Positions 15,644-22,210 of a stretch of 64,000 nt of DNA are shown piece after piece. Source of the stretch: Saccharopolyspora rosea. Its GTDB lineage: Bacteria > Actinomycetota > Actinomycetes > Mycobacteriales > Pseudonocardiaceae. How positions within the stretch are numbered: position 1 is the first letter of the stretch; the number at the start of each line of letters is the position of its first letter. The position numbers and the translations under genes were made by a program. The stretch lies in NCBI RefSeq assembly GCF_025643595.1, contig NZ_CP102826.1, positions 4,588,001-4,652,000 of the forward strand. The letters are read 5' to 3'. The notes beneath the pieces were generated by a model that made no database searches, was not told the origin of the DNA, and worked only from the letters and a program-made list of their open reading frames with translations.

Positions 15644-16909
15644 ATGCGAACGTCATTCCTCCTGGTCCTGCTGAGCGCACTCGTCCTCACCACGACGATG
15701 TGCGGGCGCCCGGCACCGCCGGGCGGTGAGATCTCCTACCACCAGTGGTCCGCCGGGGACTTCCGCACCGGCACCTCCGAGGGCGTGCGCGCCGTGGACG
15801 GCCGCCTGAGCATCGGCGACCCGGTGGGCGTGGCCGCCCACCCCGGCGTCTCCCCCGGCACCACCGAGGACTACGACTACGCCCGGTGGACCTCGCCGAC
15901 GCTGCCGCTGGACTTCGGGGCGACGCAGCTCGTGGCGTCCTGGAACGCGCGGACCCCGCCCGGGACGTGGCTGCGCGTCGAGATGCGCGGCCACACCAAC
16001 AGCGGCGAGCAGACCCGCTGGTACGGCATGGGCGACTGGGCCTCCGGCGACACCGACATCCTGCGCACCAGCACGTCCGGCCAGTCCGACGAGCACGGGC
16101 AGGTGAACGTGGACACCTTCGCCACCCGGCAGGGCGCAACGCTGGTCGACTACCAGCTGCGCGCGACGCTCTACCGCGCGGCGGGCACGTCCGCCACCCC
16201 CGAGGTCTCCATGCTCGGCGCCATGACCTCCGCGCTGCCGGACCGCTTCGACGTGCCCACCTCGGGTCCCGGCGGGGCGTGGGGAACCGAGCTGCCGGTG
16301 CCCCGCTACTCCCAAGACGTCCACAGAGGACACTTCCCGCAGTACGGCGGCGGCGGTGAGGCGTGGTGCAGCCCGAGTTCGACGGAAATGGTCGTCGAGT
16401 ACTGGGGCAAGCGGCCCACCGACGACCAGCTGGCCTGGGTCGGAGCGGGCCATCCGGACCCGGCCGTCGACAACGCCGCGCGGCAGACCTTCGACCACGC
16501 CTACGACGGCACCGGGAACTGGCCGTTCAACACCGCCTACGCGGCCACGTACGGGCTCGACGCGCACATCACCAGGCTGCGCTCGCTGGCCGACGCCGAA
16601 CGCTACGTCCGCCTGGGCATCCCGGTGATCACCTCGCAGTCCTTCAACGCCGGTGAGATCGACGGCGTCGACTACAGCACCGAAGGCCACATCATGGTCA
16701 TCGTCGGATTCACCCGCACCGGAGACGTCATCGTCAACGACCCGGCGTCCCCGGACGACGCCTCGGTGCGCCACGTCTACCCGCGCAAGCAGTTCGAGAA
16801 CGTCTGGCAGCGCACCAAGCGCCACGACAAGAAGGGCGAGGTGGCCGACGGCCCGGGCGGAATCGCCTACATCATCACGCCGCCCGGCCACCCGCGCCCG
16901 CAGTCCTGA
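15644..16909 (+). CDS. Secreted peptidase C39-like (Peptidase_C39_2) protein
   Basis: A 421-residue exported protein. The N-terminus MRTSFLLVLLSALVLTTTMC is a signal peptide, perhaps a lipoprotein with a non-standard lipobox (Cys20). Residues about 30-210 form a beta-sandwich-like region. The cysteine-peptidase part starts at LPVPRYSQDV: catalytic Cys in GGEAWCSPSSTEMVVEYWG, His in EGHIMVIVGF and Asp in VIVNDPASPDD. This architecture is widespread in actinomycetes. It is convergent with, and only 9 bases from, the last Gly-rich peptide gene. C39 peptidases are known to cut after double glycines, so a role on those peptides is thinkable but unproven. Confidence 0.82.
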   Translation: MRTSFLLVLLSALVLTTTMCGRPAPPGGEISYHQWSAGDFRTGTSEGVRAVDGRLSIGDPVGVAAHPGVSPGTTEDYDYARWTSPTLPLDFGATQLVASWNARTPPGTWLRVEMRGHTNSGEQTRWYGMGDWASGDTDILRTSTSGQSDEHGQVNVDTFATRQGATLVDYQLRATLYRAAGTSATPEVSMLGAMTSALPDRFDVPTSGPGGAWGTELPVPRYSQDVHRGHFPQYGGGGEAWCSPSSTEMVVEYWGKRPTDDQLAWVGAGHPDPAVDNAARQTFDHAYDGTGNWPFNTAYAATYGLDAHITRLRSLADAERYVRLGIPVITSQSFNAGEIDGVDYSTEGHIMVIVGFTRTGDVIVNDPASPDDASVRHVYPRKQFENVWQRTKRHDKKGEVADGPGGIAYIITPPGHPRPQS

Positions 16910-16918
16910 CGGGACGCC

Positions 16919-17128
16919 TCAGCCACCGATGACGGGACCGCCCGGGCCACCGACACCGTCGCCTCCGACGCCGTCGCCCCCGATCCCGTCGCCGCCGTCA
17001 CCGCCGTCACCACCGTCGGCACCGCCACCCGGGTGGTGCAGCGGGAAGGTCGTCAGCACGGTGCGCGCGGGCAGGAACTCCACGCGCTCGTCGCCGAGAT
17101 CGGCCGGTGGAAGCGGGATGTCGGACAT
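16919..17128 (-). CDS. Gly-rich peptide A (leader plus Gly-Gly-Asp core)
   Basis: A 69-residue product behind GAGGAGGGACCG. Residues 1-32 are a leader, MSDIPLPPADLGDE followed by RVEFLPARTVLTTFPLHH; the rest is almost only Gly with Asp, Ile, Val and Pro (GGDGGDGIGGDGVGGDG). It is the shortest of five paralogues in the window and lacks the Gly-Asn/Gln module of peptides B-D. It is separated from peptide B by a 15-bp hairpin, so it may have its own promoter. No signal peptide or membrane helix is visible. Precursor-peptide role is inferred from the leader/core layout. Confidence 0.8.
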   Translation of the reverse strand: MSDIPLPPADLGDERVEFLPARTVLTTFPLHHPGGGADGGDGGDGGDGIGGDGVGGDGVGGPGGPVIGG

Positions 17129-17222
17129 CGGTCCCTCCTCGATGAGCCCTCGTGCCGAGATTCCGCGGCACCGGCCCGGAGCGTAGGGGCGCGCGCTCCT
17201 CGGCGCAGCGCAACGGTTTTGG

Positions 17223-17264
17223 CGGACGGGAGCGGCGGGTGGGTGAACGCGCCGCTCCCGTCCG
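17223..17264 (-). terminator. Strong hairpin after Gly-rich peptide B
   Basis: CGGACGGGAGCGGCG (17223-17237) and CGCCGCTCCCGTCCG (17250-17264) are perfectly complementary over 15 bp with a 12-base loop. It starts 8 bases after the stop of peptide B (leftward), so it should end the D-C-B transcript or strongly lower reading into peptide A. Confidence 0.75.
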
Positions 17265-17271
17265 GGCGGGC

Positions 17272-17586
17272 TCAGCGGCCGTAGACCGGACCACCGGGGC
17301 CGCCGATGCCACCGCTGCCCCCGATGCCGTTGCCCCCGATGCCGTCACCGCCGTCGCCACCGTTGGCGCTGTGCAACGCCCAGCCGCCGCTGACGCCCCC
17401 CAGGCCGCCGTAACCGCCGCCGGTACCGCCACCCTGGCCTCCGCCGTTCCCGCCGGCCCCACCGGCGATGCCGGACAGACCCCCGTGGTGGAGCGGGAAC
17501 GCCGTCATCACGGTCCTGGCAGGCAGGAACTCCACTCGCTGGTCCCCCAGCTCGGCCGAGCTGACCGTCTCGAAGATGTCGGACAT
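17272..17586 (-). CDS. Gly-rich peptide B
   Basis: A 104-residue member of the family with ribosome site GAGGGGGG. Leader: MSDIFETVSSAELGDQ, then RVEFLPARTVMTAFPLHH. Core: GGAGGNGGGQGGGTGGGYGG, a spacer (VSGGWALHSANGG), then GGDGIGGNGIGGSGGIGGPG. The in-frame ATG eight codons upstream lacks a ribosome site. It follows peptide C by 39 bases and ends just before the 15-bp hairpin. The core's X residues (N, Q, T, Y, D, I) vary between paralogues while the leader is fixed, the pattern expected of a precursor family. Confidence 0.82.
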   Translation of the reverse strand: MSDIFETVSSAELGDQRVEFLPARTVMTAFPLHHGGLSGIAGGAGGNGGGQGGGTGGGYGGLGGVSGGWALHSANGGDGGDGIGGNGIGGSGGIGGPGGPVYGR

Positions 17587-17625
17587 GTACCCCCCTCGTG
17601 TCGAATGCATCTCCGTCGGTGGAGG

Positions 17626-17943
17626 TCAGTGGAAGATGGGCCCGCCGGCCCCACCGATGCCGCCGTTGCCGCCGTGGCCGTCGCCGCCGTGGCCGGGGCC
17701 ACCGTTGCCGCCATTACCGCTGTTGATGGCGTTGGTGACGACGCCACCCACGCCGCCGTAACTGCCGCCGTAACCACCACCCTGGCCGGATCCGTTACCG
17801 CCGGCGCCGCCGCTGATGCCGTTCACCGGGGCGAAACCCGCGTGGTGCAACGGGAAGGTCGTCATCACGGTGCGCGCGGGCAGCAGCTCCACGCGCTCCT
17901 CGGCCAGCTCGGACAGGGCCAGTGATTCACGGAATTCGAACAT
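17626..17943 (-). CDS. Gly-rich peptide C
   Basis: A 105-residue paralogue starting MFEFRESLALSELAEE with ribosome site GAGGAGGGACGC. The leader core is RVELLPARTVMTTFPLHH (Leu in place of Phe). The Gly-rich part has GGAGGNGSGQGGGYGG, a spacer VVTNAINSGNGG, and a His-containing module GGPGHGGDGHGGNGG. It lies 28 bases after peptide D and 39 before B in the same operon. Confidence 0.82.
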   Translation of the reverse strand: MFEFRESLALSELAEERVELLPARTVMTTFPLHHAGFAPVNGISGGAGGNGSGQGGGYGGSYGGVGGVVTNAINSGNGGNGGPGHGGDGHGGNGGIGGAGGPIFH

Positions 17944-17971
17944 GCGTCCCTCCTCGGTCGAATGGATGTGT

Positions 17972-18298
17972 TCAGCTCCAGTGCACTTCGGGCCCGCCGG
18001 ATCCGCCGACGCCGTTGTTGCCGCCGACGCCGTACCCACCGACGCCGTACCCGCCGTTGCCACCGTTGCCGCTGTCGACGCCGTTGGTGACGGTGCCGCC
18101 GGCGCCGCCGTAGCCGCCGCCGGTGCCGCCGCCCTGGCCACTGCCGTTGCCCCCCGCACCGCCGGCGATGCCACCGCCGTGCACGGGAAAGTCGGCGAAG
18201 TGCAATGGGAACGTCGTCAGCACGGTGCGCGCAGGCAGGAACTCGACGTTCTCGTCCGCCAGTTCGGCCGAAGTCAACGGCCGTGAGATCTCGGACAT
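17972..18298 (-). CDS. Gly-rich peptide D, first gene of the leftward peptide operon
   Basis: A 108-residue paralogue, MSEISRPLTSAELADE then NVEFLPARTVLTTFPLHF, with ribosome site GAGGAGGAACC. The core has GGAGGNGSGQGGGTGGGYGG, a spacer TVTNGVDSGNGG and a Gly-Tyr-Gly-Val module (GGYGVGGYGVGG), ending GGPEVHWS. The similar order of modules in B, C and D (GGAGGNG..., N/D-rich spacer, second Gly module, GGxGGP end) shows they arose by tandem duplication. The N-terminus MSEI..PL..AELADE is nearest to peptide E on the other strand. Confidence 0.83.
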   Translation of the reverse strand: MSEISRPLTSAELADENVEFLPARTVLTTFPLHFADFPVHGGGIAGGAGGNGSGQGGGTGGGYGGAGGTVTNGVDSGNGGNGGYGVGGYGVGGNNGVGGSGGPEVHWS

Positions 18299-18744
18299 TG
18301 GTTCCTCCTCGATCGAACGCGCCGGAAACCCGACGCGAAGATCGTTGTTGCCGACCAGAGGCCGAAGCCCCTCGAAGTCCCCATTCCACCCAGTACGTCG
18401 GCGTCAACTCAGAGGCTAAGTGCCCCCCAATGCCGATGCAGTCCGGATCGCCGGTGGAAAAGAAATCCGCCGCGATTTCGACGTCGCCGTTCTTGTTCCG
18501 GTGAATTTTTCGCGAAGACGGTGAATCACCAACCGCGCGGACAATCCGCGACCGATTCCGCCGACGCGATTCCGCGGGCCCGGCGACCGCGCCCGGCCGG
18601 ACGCCGGGGAAACACGTCGGAGTGCATTCGCGCTCCGGTTCCGACACGACACCCCGCGAATACCGCTGTTCGCTGGTCCACCTGGCCTAGACTCCCCGGC
18701 TGTTTGGCCCAACCATGATCACGCTCAGCGAGGGAGTTGTGTCG
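18299..18744. other. Divergent control region between peptide operon and Gly-rich secreted protein
   Basis: No gene is seen in these 446 bases. The centre is AT-richer than the surroundings and carries two GGTGAAT direct repeats at 18500 and 18520, exactly 20 bases (two helical turns) apart; the second is part of the palindrome GGTGAATCACC (18520-18530). TAGACT at 18687-18692 could be a -10 box for the rightward gene. These are candidate control elements for both transcription units. Confidence 0.4.
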
Positions 18745-20031
18745 ATGAGTGATCTTCGGGACTCATCCGGATCGCGGCGGCGCCGTCCGCGGTGGCCGCT
18801 GCCCAGTGCCGGAATGCTCGCCGTCACCTTCAGCCTGGTCTCGTTCCACCCGGCTCACGCCGCCACCCCACCGACCTGCACCCGCGAATCGCACGGCTCC
18901 GGGGACACGATCACCTGCAACCGGGGGGTGCCCGCCGGGCAGGTGGTCGAGGGCACGGCCGGTGACGACACGTTCATCATCAACGGAGCCGTCGCGGGCA
19001 CCGTCCGGGCGCTCGGTGGCGACGACACGATCGTCATCAACGGTCGCGCCGGCGGTGACGGCGGCCGGGGTGGCAACGGCTACCTCGGCGGCGACCGCAG
19101 CGGCGGCCGGGACGGCGGCGCCCCGGGCGGGGCGCACGGCAAGGACGGCAAGAACGGTGCCGACGCACCCGGCGCCGCACCCGCATCGCGCAGCGCGCAG
19201 CCGACTCCCCGGTCCGGCGGCAGCGCCGGCCGGGGCGGCACCGGCGGGTTCGGCGCCGCCGGGGTCACCAGCACCGGAGTGATCGACGCCGGCCCCGGTG
19301 ACAACACGATCCGCATCACCGGCGGCCGGGGCGGCAGCGGCGGTCGCGGCGGCGACGGCGGACCGGGCAGCCCCAACCCCGCCGACTCGCGCGGCGGCAA
19401 CGGCGGCAACGGCGGTGACGGCGGAGCGGGCAACCTGGGCCGCATCTACGCGGGCGACGGCCACAACGAGATCACCGTGGTCGGCGGCGACAGCGGTGCC
19501 GGCGGGACCGGCGGCACCGGCGGCCAGGGCACCCCGACCAGCCGCAGCGGTACCGGCGGCAGCGGCGGCAACGGCGGTGGCGGCATCCGGGCCGCCAACG
19601 GCCGCGGCGGGGACGGCAACGGCCCGACCGGCACCATCATCAACGACGGCAGCGGGTTCATCAGCATCCGCGGCGGCAACGGCGGCAGCGGCGGCCAGGG
19701 CGGTTCGGGCGGCAGCGGCAGCCCGGCGGCCCTGTCGAGCCGGGACGACGACCAGGAGGGCTCCGGTGGGACCGGCGGCACCGGCGGCACCGGCGGCGTC
19801 GCCAGCACCGGCAACATCGTCGCCAAGTCCGAGACCCGGATCGACCTCACCGACGGCACCGGCGGCGCCGGGGGCACCGGCGGGACCGGCGGTACCGGCC
19901 GCGGAATCGGCAGCACCGCGGGAATGCCGGGGCTGCGCGGCATGAACGCCATCGGCGCGACCCCGGGCGTGGGCGGCAACGGCGGCGACGGCGGGCACAT
20001 CGGCGTCGCCGACGCCCGACGCGACGACTGA
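18745..20031 (+). CDS. Secreted Gly-rich protein with RTX-like GDDT/GDNT repeats
   Basis: A 428-residue protein; ATG 18745 follows AGGGAG. Residues 1-38 are a signal peptide (SRRRRPRWPLPS, hydrophobic AGMLAVTFSLVSF, cleavage near AHA). The mature start has a Cys pair (CTRESHGSGDTITC), then EGTAGDDTFIING and ALGGDDTIVING, which resemble RTX calcium-binding turns. The remaining 330 residues alternate beta-like strands (GDNTIRITGG, HNEITVVGG, GFISIRGG, ETRIDLTDG) with Gly-Gly-X stretches like those of PE_PGRS proteins. It probably folds as a repetitive Gly-rich solenoid on the cell surface. It lies between the peptide genes and shares their Gly-Gly-X style. Function unknown. Confidence 0.85.
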   Translation: MSDLRDSSGSRRRRPRWPLPSAGMLAVTFSLVSFHPAHAATPPTCTRESHGSGDTITCNRGVPAGQVVEGTAGDDTFIINGAVAGTVRALGGDDTIVINGRAGGDGGRGGNGYLGGDRSGGRDGGAPGGAHGKDGKNGADAPGAAPASRSAQPTPRSGGSAGRGGTGGFGAAGVTSTGVIDAGPGDNTIRITGGRGGSGGRGGDGGPGSPNPADSRGGNGGNGGDGGAGNLGRIYAGDGHNEITVVGGDSGAGGTGGTGGQGTPTSRSGTGGSGGNGGGGIRAANGRGGDGNGPTGTIINDGSGFISIRGGNGGSGGQGGSGGSGSPAALSSRDDDQEGSGGTGGTGGTGGVASTGNIVAKSETRIDLTDGTGGAGGTGGTGGTGRGIGSTAGMPGLRGMNAIGATPGVGGNGGDGGHIGVADARRDD

Positions 20032-20042
20032 CCCGGGCGGCA

Positions 20043-20082
20043 CCTCCGGTGGTACGCCGGGGACCCCGGCTACCACCGGAGG
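20043..20082 (+). terminator. Terminator after the Gly-rich secreted protein
   Basis: CCTCCGGTGGTA (20043-20054) pairs with TACCACCGGAGG (20071-20082), and the inside continues as GCCGGGG/CCCCGGC with one bulged base. This makes nearly 20 bp of stem, 11 bases after the stop. Confidence 0.8.
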
Positions 20083-20310
20083 CGTCCACGAGAACGGGCG
20101 ACCCGTTGGTGCTACGGCGGAAGTCCCCTCTTCGGGGCGTTCCGGAAGGGTGAACGGCACCGCCGCCCGCGCCCTGCCCGGCAGACCGGGAGCCACGCCC
20201 ACACCACGCGCGGAATCCGCCCACCACCTGGTGGAAAGCACACCCTTCCGGGGGAGCGAGTCGCGCTGCACGAAGGTCAACTCGCTCCTAGCGTGCTGGC
20301 TGGTCCGCCC
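20083..20310. other. Upstream region of peptide E
   Basis: About 230 bases without a gene. TAGCGT at 20289-20294 could be a -10 box for the peptide E transcript; no good -35 hexamer is seen at the usual distance. Confidence 0.3.
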
Positions 20311-20343
20311 GGAACGAACCGCTCGGGCCCCCTGGTTCGTTCC
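20311..20343. repeat. 10-bp perfect inverted repeat in the leader of peptide E
   Basis: GGAACGAACC (20311-20320) and GGTTCGTTCC (20334-20343) are perfect inverted copies with a 13-base centre, ending 36 bases before the ATG of peptide E. It could be an operator or a structured 5' leader; if transcription starts near the TAGCGT box at 20289 the repeat would be in the RNA. Confidence 0.55.
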
Positions 20344-20379
20344 GTTTCTTCCCTGTCATCGATGCGAAGGAGCGACCAC

Positions 20380-20757
20380 ATGTCCGAAATCCCCCGACCC
20401 CTCGGACCCGCCGAGCTGGCCGACGAGCGCGTCGAGTTCCTGCCGGCGCGGACGGTGCTGACCACCGTCTGGTTCCCCATCCACACCCCGAACGACCTCA
20501 CCGTGCTGCACCAGGTGCACCACACCCACGCGGACCCCGACACCGACGACAACATCTCCACCGGCGACGTGACCGGTGGCAACGGCGGCACCGGTGGCGG
20601 CCAGGGCGGCGGCCAGGGCGGCGGCAACGGTGGTAACGGTGGCGACGGCGGCAGCGGCGGCGACGGTGGCGACGGCGGTGACGGCGGCAACGGCATCGGC
20701 GGCGACGGCATCGGCGGCGCCGGTATCGGCGGCGACGGCGGCGGCAACATCGGCTGA
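20380..20757 (+). CDS. Gly-rich peptide E, divergent member next to the M50 gene
   Basis: A 125-residue paralogue with AAGGAG before its ATG. The leader MSEIPRPLGPAELADE and RVEFLPARTVLTT match peptide D almost exactly, but FPLHH is replaced by VWFPIHTPNDLTVLHQVHH, then an Asp/His insert (THADPDTDDN). The core is GGNGGTGGGQGGGQGGGNGG, a run of GGD units, and GGDGIGGAGIGGDG. It is on the plus strand, 124 bases upstream of the M50 protease gene and separated from it by a hairpin, so precursor and protease are probably one transcript with reduced read-through. Confidence 0.85.
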   Translation: MSEIPRPLGPAELADERVEFLPARTVLTTVWFPIHTPNDLTVLHQVHHTHADPDTDDNISTGDVTGGNGGTGGGQGGGQGGGNGGNGGDGGSGGDGGDGGDGGNGIGGDGIGGAGIGGDGGGNIG

Positions 20758-20824
20758 GGCGCCGGTGCGGCGTTCACGGCCGATCGGTGGCATGGTTCTT
20801 GTCTGACCGCCACCGCCAGACGGC

Positions 20825-20857
20825 GGGCGGCGTCTTCCCGCGGGGGAGACGCCGCCC
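20825..20857 (+). terminator. Hairpin between peptide E and the M50 protease gene
   Basis: GGGCGGCGTCT (20825-20835) and AGACGCCGCCC (20847-20857) form a perfect 11-bp stem, extendable inside by CCC/GGG. It lies between the two genes and 24 bases before the M50 start. Partial termination here would make much more peptide than protease mRNA, as is common for precursor/enzyme operons. Confidence 0.7.
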
Positions 20858-20881
20858 GTCCTTTGCGGAGATGGGGGTGTC

Positions 20882-22210
20882 ATGGTCGCTGGTCCCGAGG
20901 CGGGAACACCGCCGGCGGACGACGAGGTCGCGGACCTGACGGTGCCGGCGCTCGCGACCGGTACCGAGCTGATCGGCCAGTACCGGGGGTCGGGGCACCG
21001 CGAACCGCCGTACCTGGTGCGTCGCGCCGACGGCCAGGTCGTGCAGTTGACGCGGCTGCTGTACCTGCTGGCCGCGAGGCTCGACGGCCACAGCTCGTAC
21101 CGCCACCTGGCCGAGGTCCTCAGCGGACGGATCGAGCGCGCGATCACCCCGGGCCAGGTCTCCTTCCTCATCGAGAACCGGCTGCGGCCGGCCGGGATCG
21201 TGGCCGCCGACCCGGACGGCGGCGAGCCCGCGGGGCCCCCTCCGAAGACCCGGGACCGGTTGCTGGCGCTGCGGTTCCGCGTCGCGCTGGTGCCCGAGCA
21301 CGTCGTCGGGGTGATCGCCCGGGTGTTCCAGCCGTTGTTCTGGCCGCCGGTGGTGGTCGCCGTGCTGGCCGGTTTCGTCGCCGCCGACGTGTGGCTGGCC
21401 CGGCACGGCGGGGCCGAGCGGATCCTCGCCAGCGCGCAGGGGATCATCAGCCGCCCGGAGCAGATCCTGCTGGTGCTCGGCGTGCTCATGCTCGCCGGGA
21501 TCTTCCACGAGTGCGGGCACGTGGCGGCCTGCCGGTACGGCGGGGCGCGCCCGGGGGCGATGGGCGTGGGGATCTACCTGGTGTGGCCCGCGATGTACAG
21601 CACCGTGACCGACTCCTACCGGCTCAGCCGGGGCGGGCGGCTGCGCACCGACCTCGGCGGCGTCTACTTCAACGTGCTGGCCATGCTCGTCATGATCGCG
21701 CTGTACGCGCAGACCGGCGCCCCGTGGCTGCTCGCCGCGTTCGTGGCGTGGCAGGCCGCGACCGTCTGGCAGTTCCTGCCGTCGATCCGGCTGGACGGTT
21801 ACTACATCCTCAGCGACCTCGTCGGCGTCCCGGACCTGTTCGACCGGATGGGTCCGACGCTGCGGAGCATGCTGCCGGGACGTCCGGCGCACCCGCGCGT
21901 GCGGGAGCTCAAGCCGTGGGCGCGGCGGGTGATCGCGGTCTGGGTCGTGCTGGTGATCCCCTGCCTGGCCTACTGGCTCATCGCGTTCCTCGCGCTGGCG
22001 CCGTACGTGCTGCCCTACCTCTGGGAGGCGCTGCTGGTCCAGGGCACCGCCGTGGGGCGGTCCGCCCAGGCCGGGGACGGCGCCGCCGCGGCGGTCGGAG
22101 TGCTGCGGATGGTGCTGCTGGTGCTGCCCTGGGCGGGGGCCGCGCTGATCCTCACCAACCTGAGCCGCCGGGTGGTGCGGCTAGTCCGCGCCCGGCGCGC
22201 CCGGCGGTGA
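20882..22210 (+). CDS. M50-family intramembrane metalloprotease with PqqD/RRE-like N-terminal domain
   Basis: A 442-residue protein. Residues about 40-110 (from LVRRADGQVVQLTRLLYLLA to NRLRPAGIVA) look like a PqqD-type winged-helix, the fold that binds leader peptides in RiPP systems. The rest is a membrane protein of about seven helices with the zinc site HECGH at 209-213 and a third-ligand motif IRLDGYYIL (Asp near 305), as in site-2 proteases and YydH-like peptide proteases. It sits next to five leader-bearing Gly-rich peptides, so cleavage or export of those peptides is the likely role (inference). Its last 30 bases overlap the convergent response-regulator gene. Confidence 0.85.
   Translation: MVAGPEAGTPPADDEVADLTVPALATGTELIGQYRGSGHREPPYLVRRADGQVVQLTRLLYLLAARLDGHSSYRHLAEVLSGRIERAITPGQVSFLIENRLRPAGIVAADPDGGEPAGPPPKTRDRLLALRFRVALVPEHVVGVIARVFQPLFWPPVVVAVLAGFVAADVWLARHGGAERILASAQGIISRPEQILLVLGVLMLAGIFHECGHVAACRYGGARPGAMGVGIYLVWPAMYSTVTDSYRLSRGGRLRTDLGGVYFNVLAMLVMIALYAQTGAPWLLAAFVAWQAATVWQFLPSIRLDGYYILSDLVGVPDLFDRMGPTLRSMLPGRPAHPRVRELKPWARRVIAVWVVLVIPCLAYWLIAFLALAPYVLPYLWEALLVQGTAVGRSAQAGDGAAAAVGVLRMVLLVLPWAGAALILTNLSRRVVRLVRARRARR

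Noticed and set aside
16919-18298. PE_PGRS proteins
   Set aside because: The Gly-rich parts look alike, but there is no PE domain and the shared N-terminus is a different 30-residue leader.
18780-20020. CRISPR-like or satellite repeat array suggested by GGCGGCACCGGCGG patterns
   Set aside because: The repetition is the codon pattern of a Gly-Gly-X protein in one frame; there are no fixed-length spacers or constant repeats.
20393-20470. Sortase signal in LPART of the peptide leaders
   Set aside because: LPART lacks the LPXTG pattern, and it is N-terminal with no following hydrophobic segment or basic tail.
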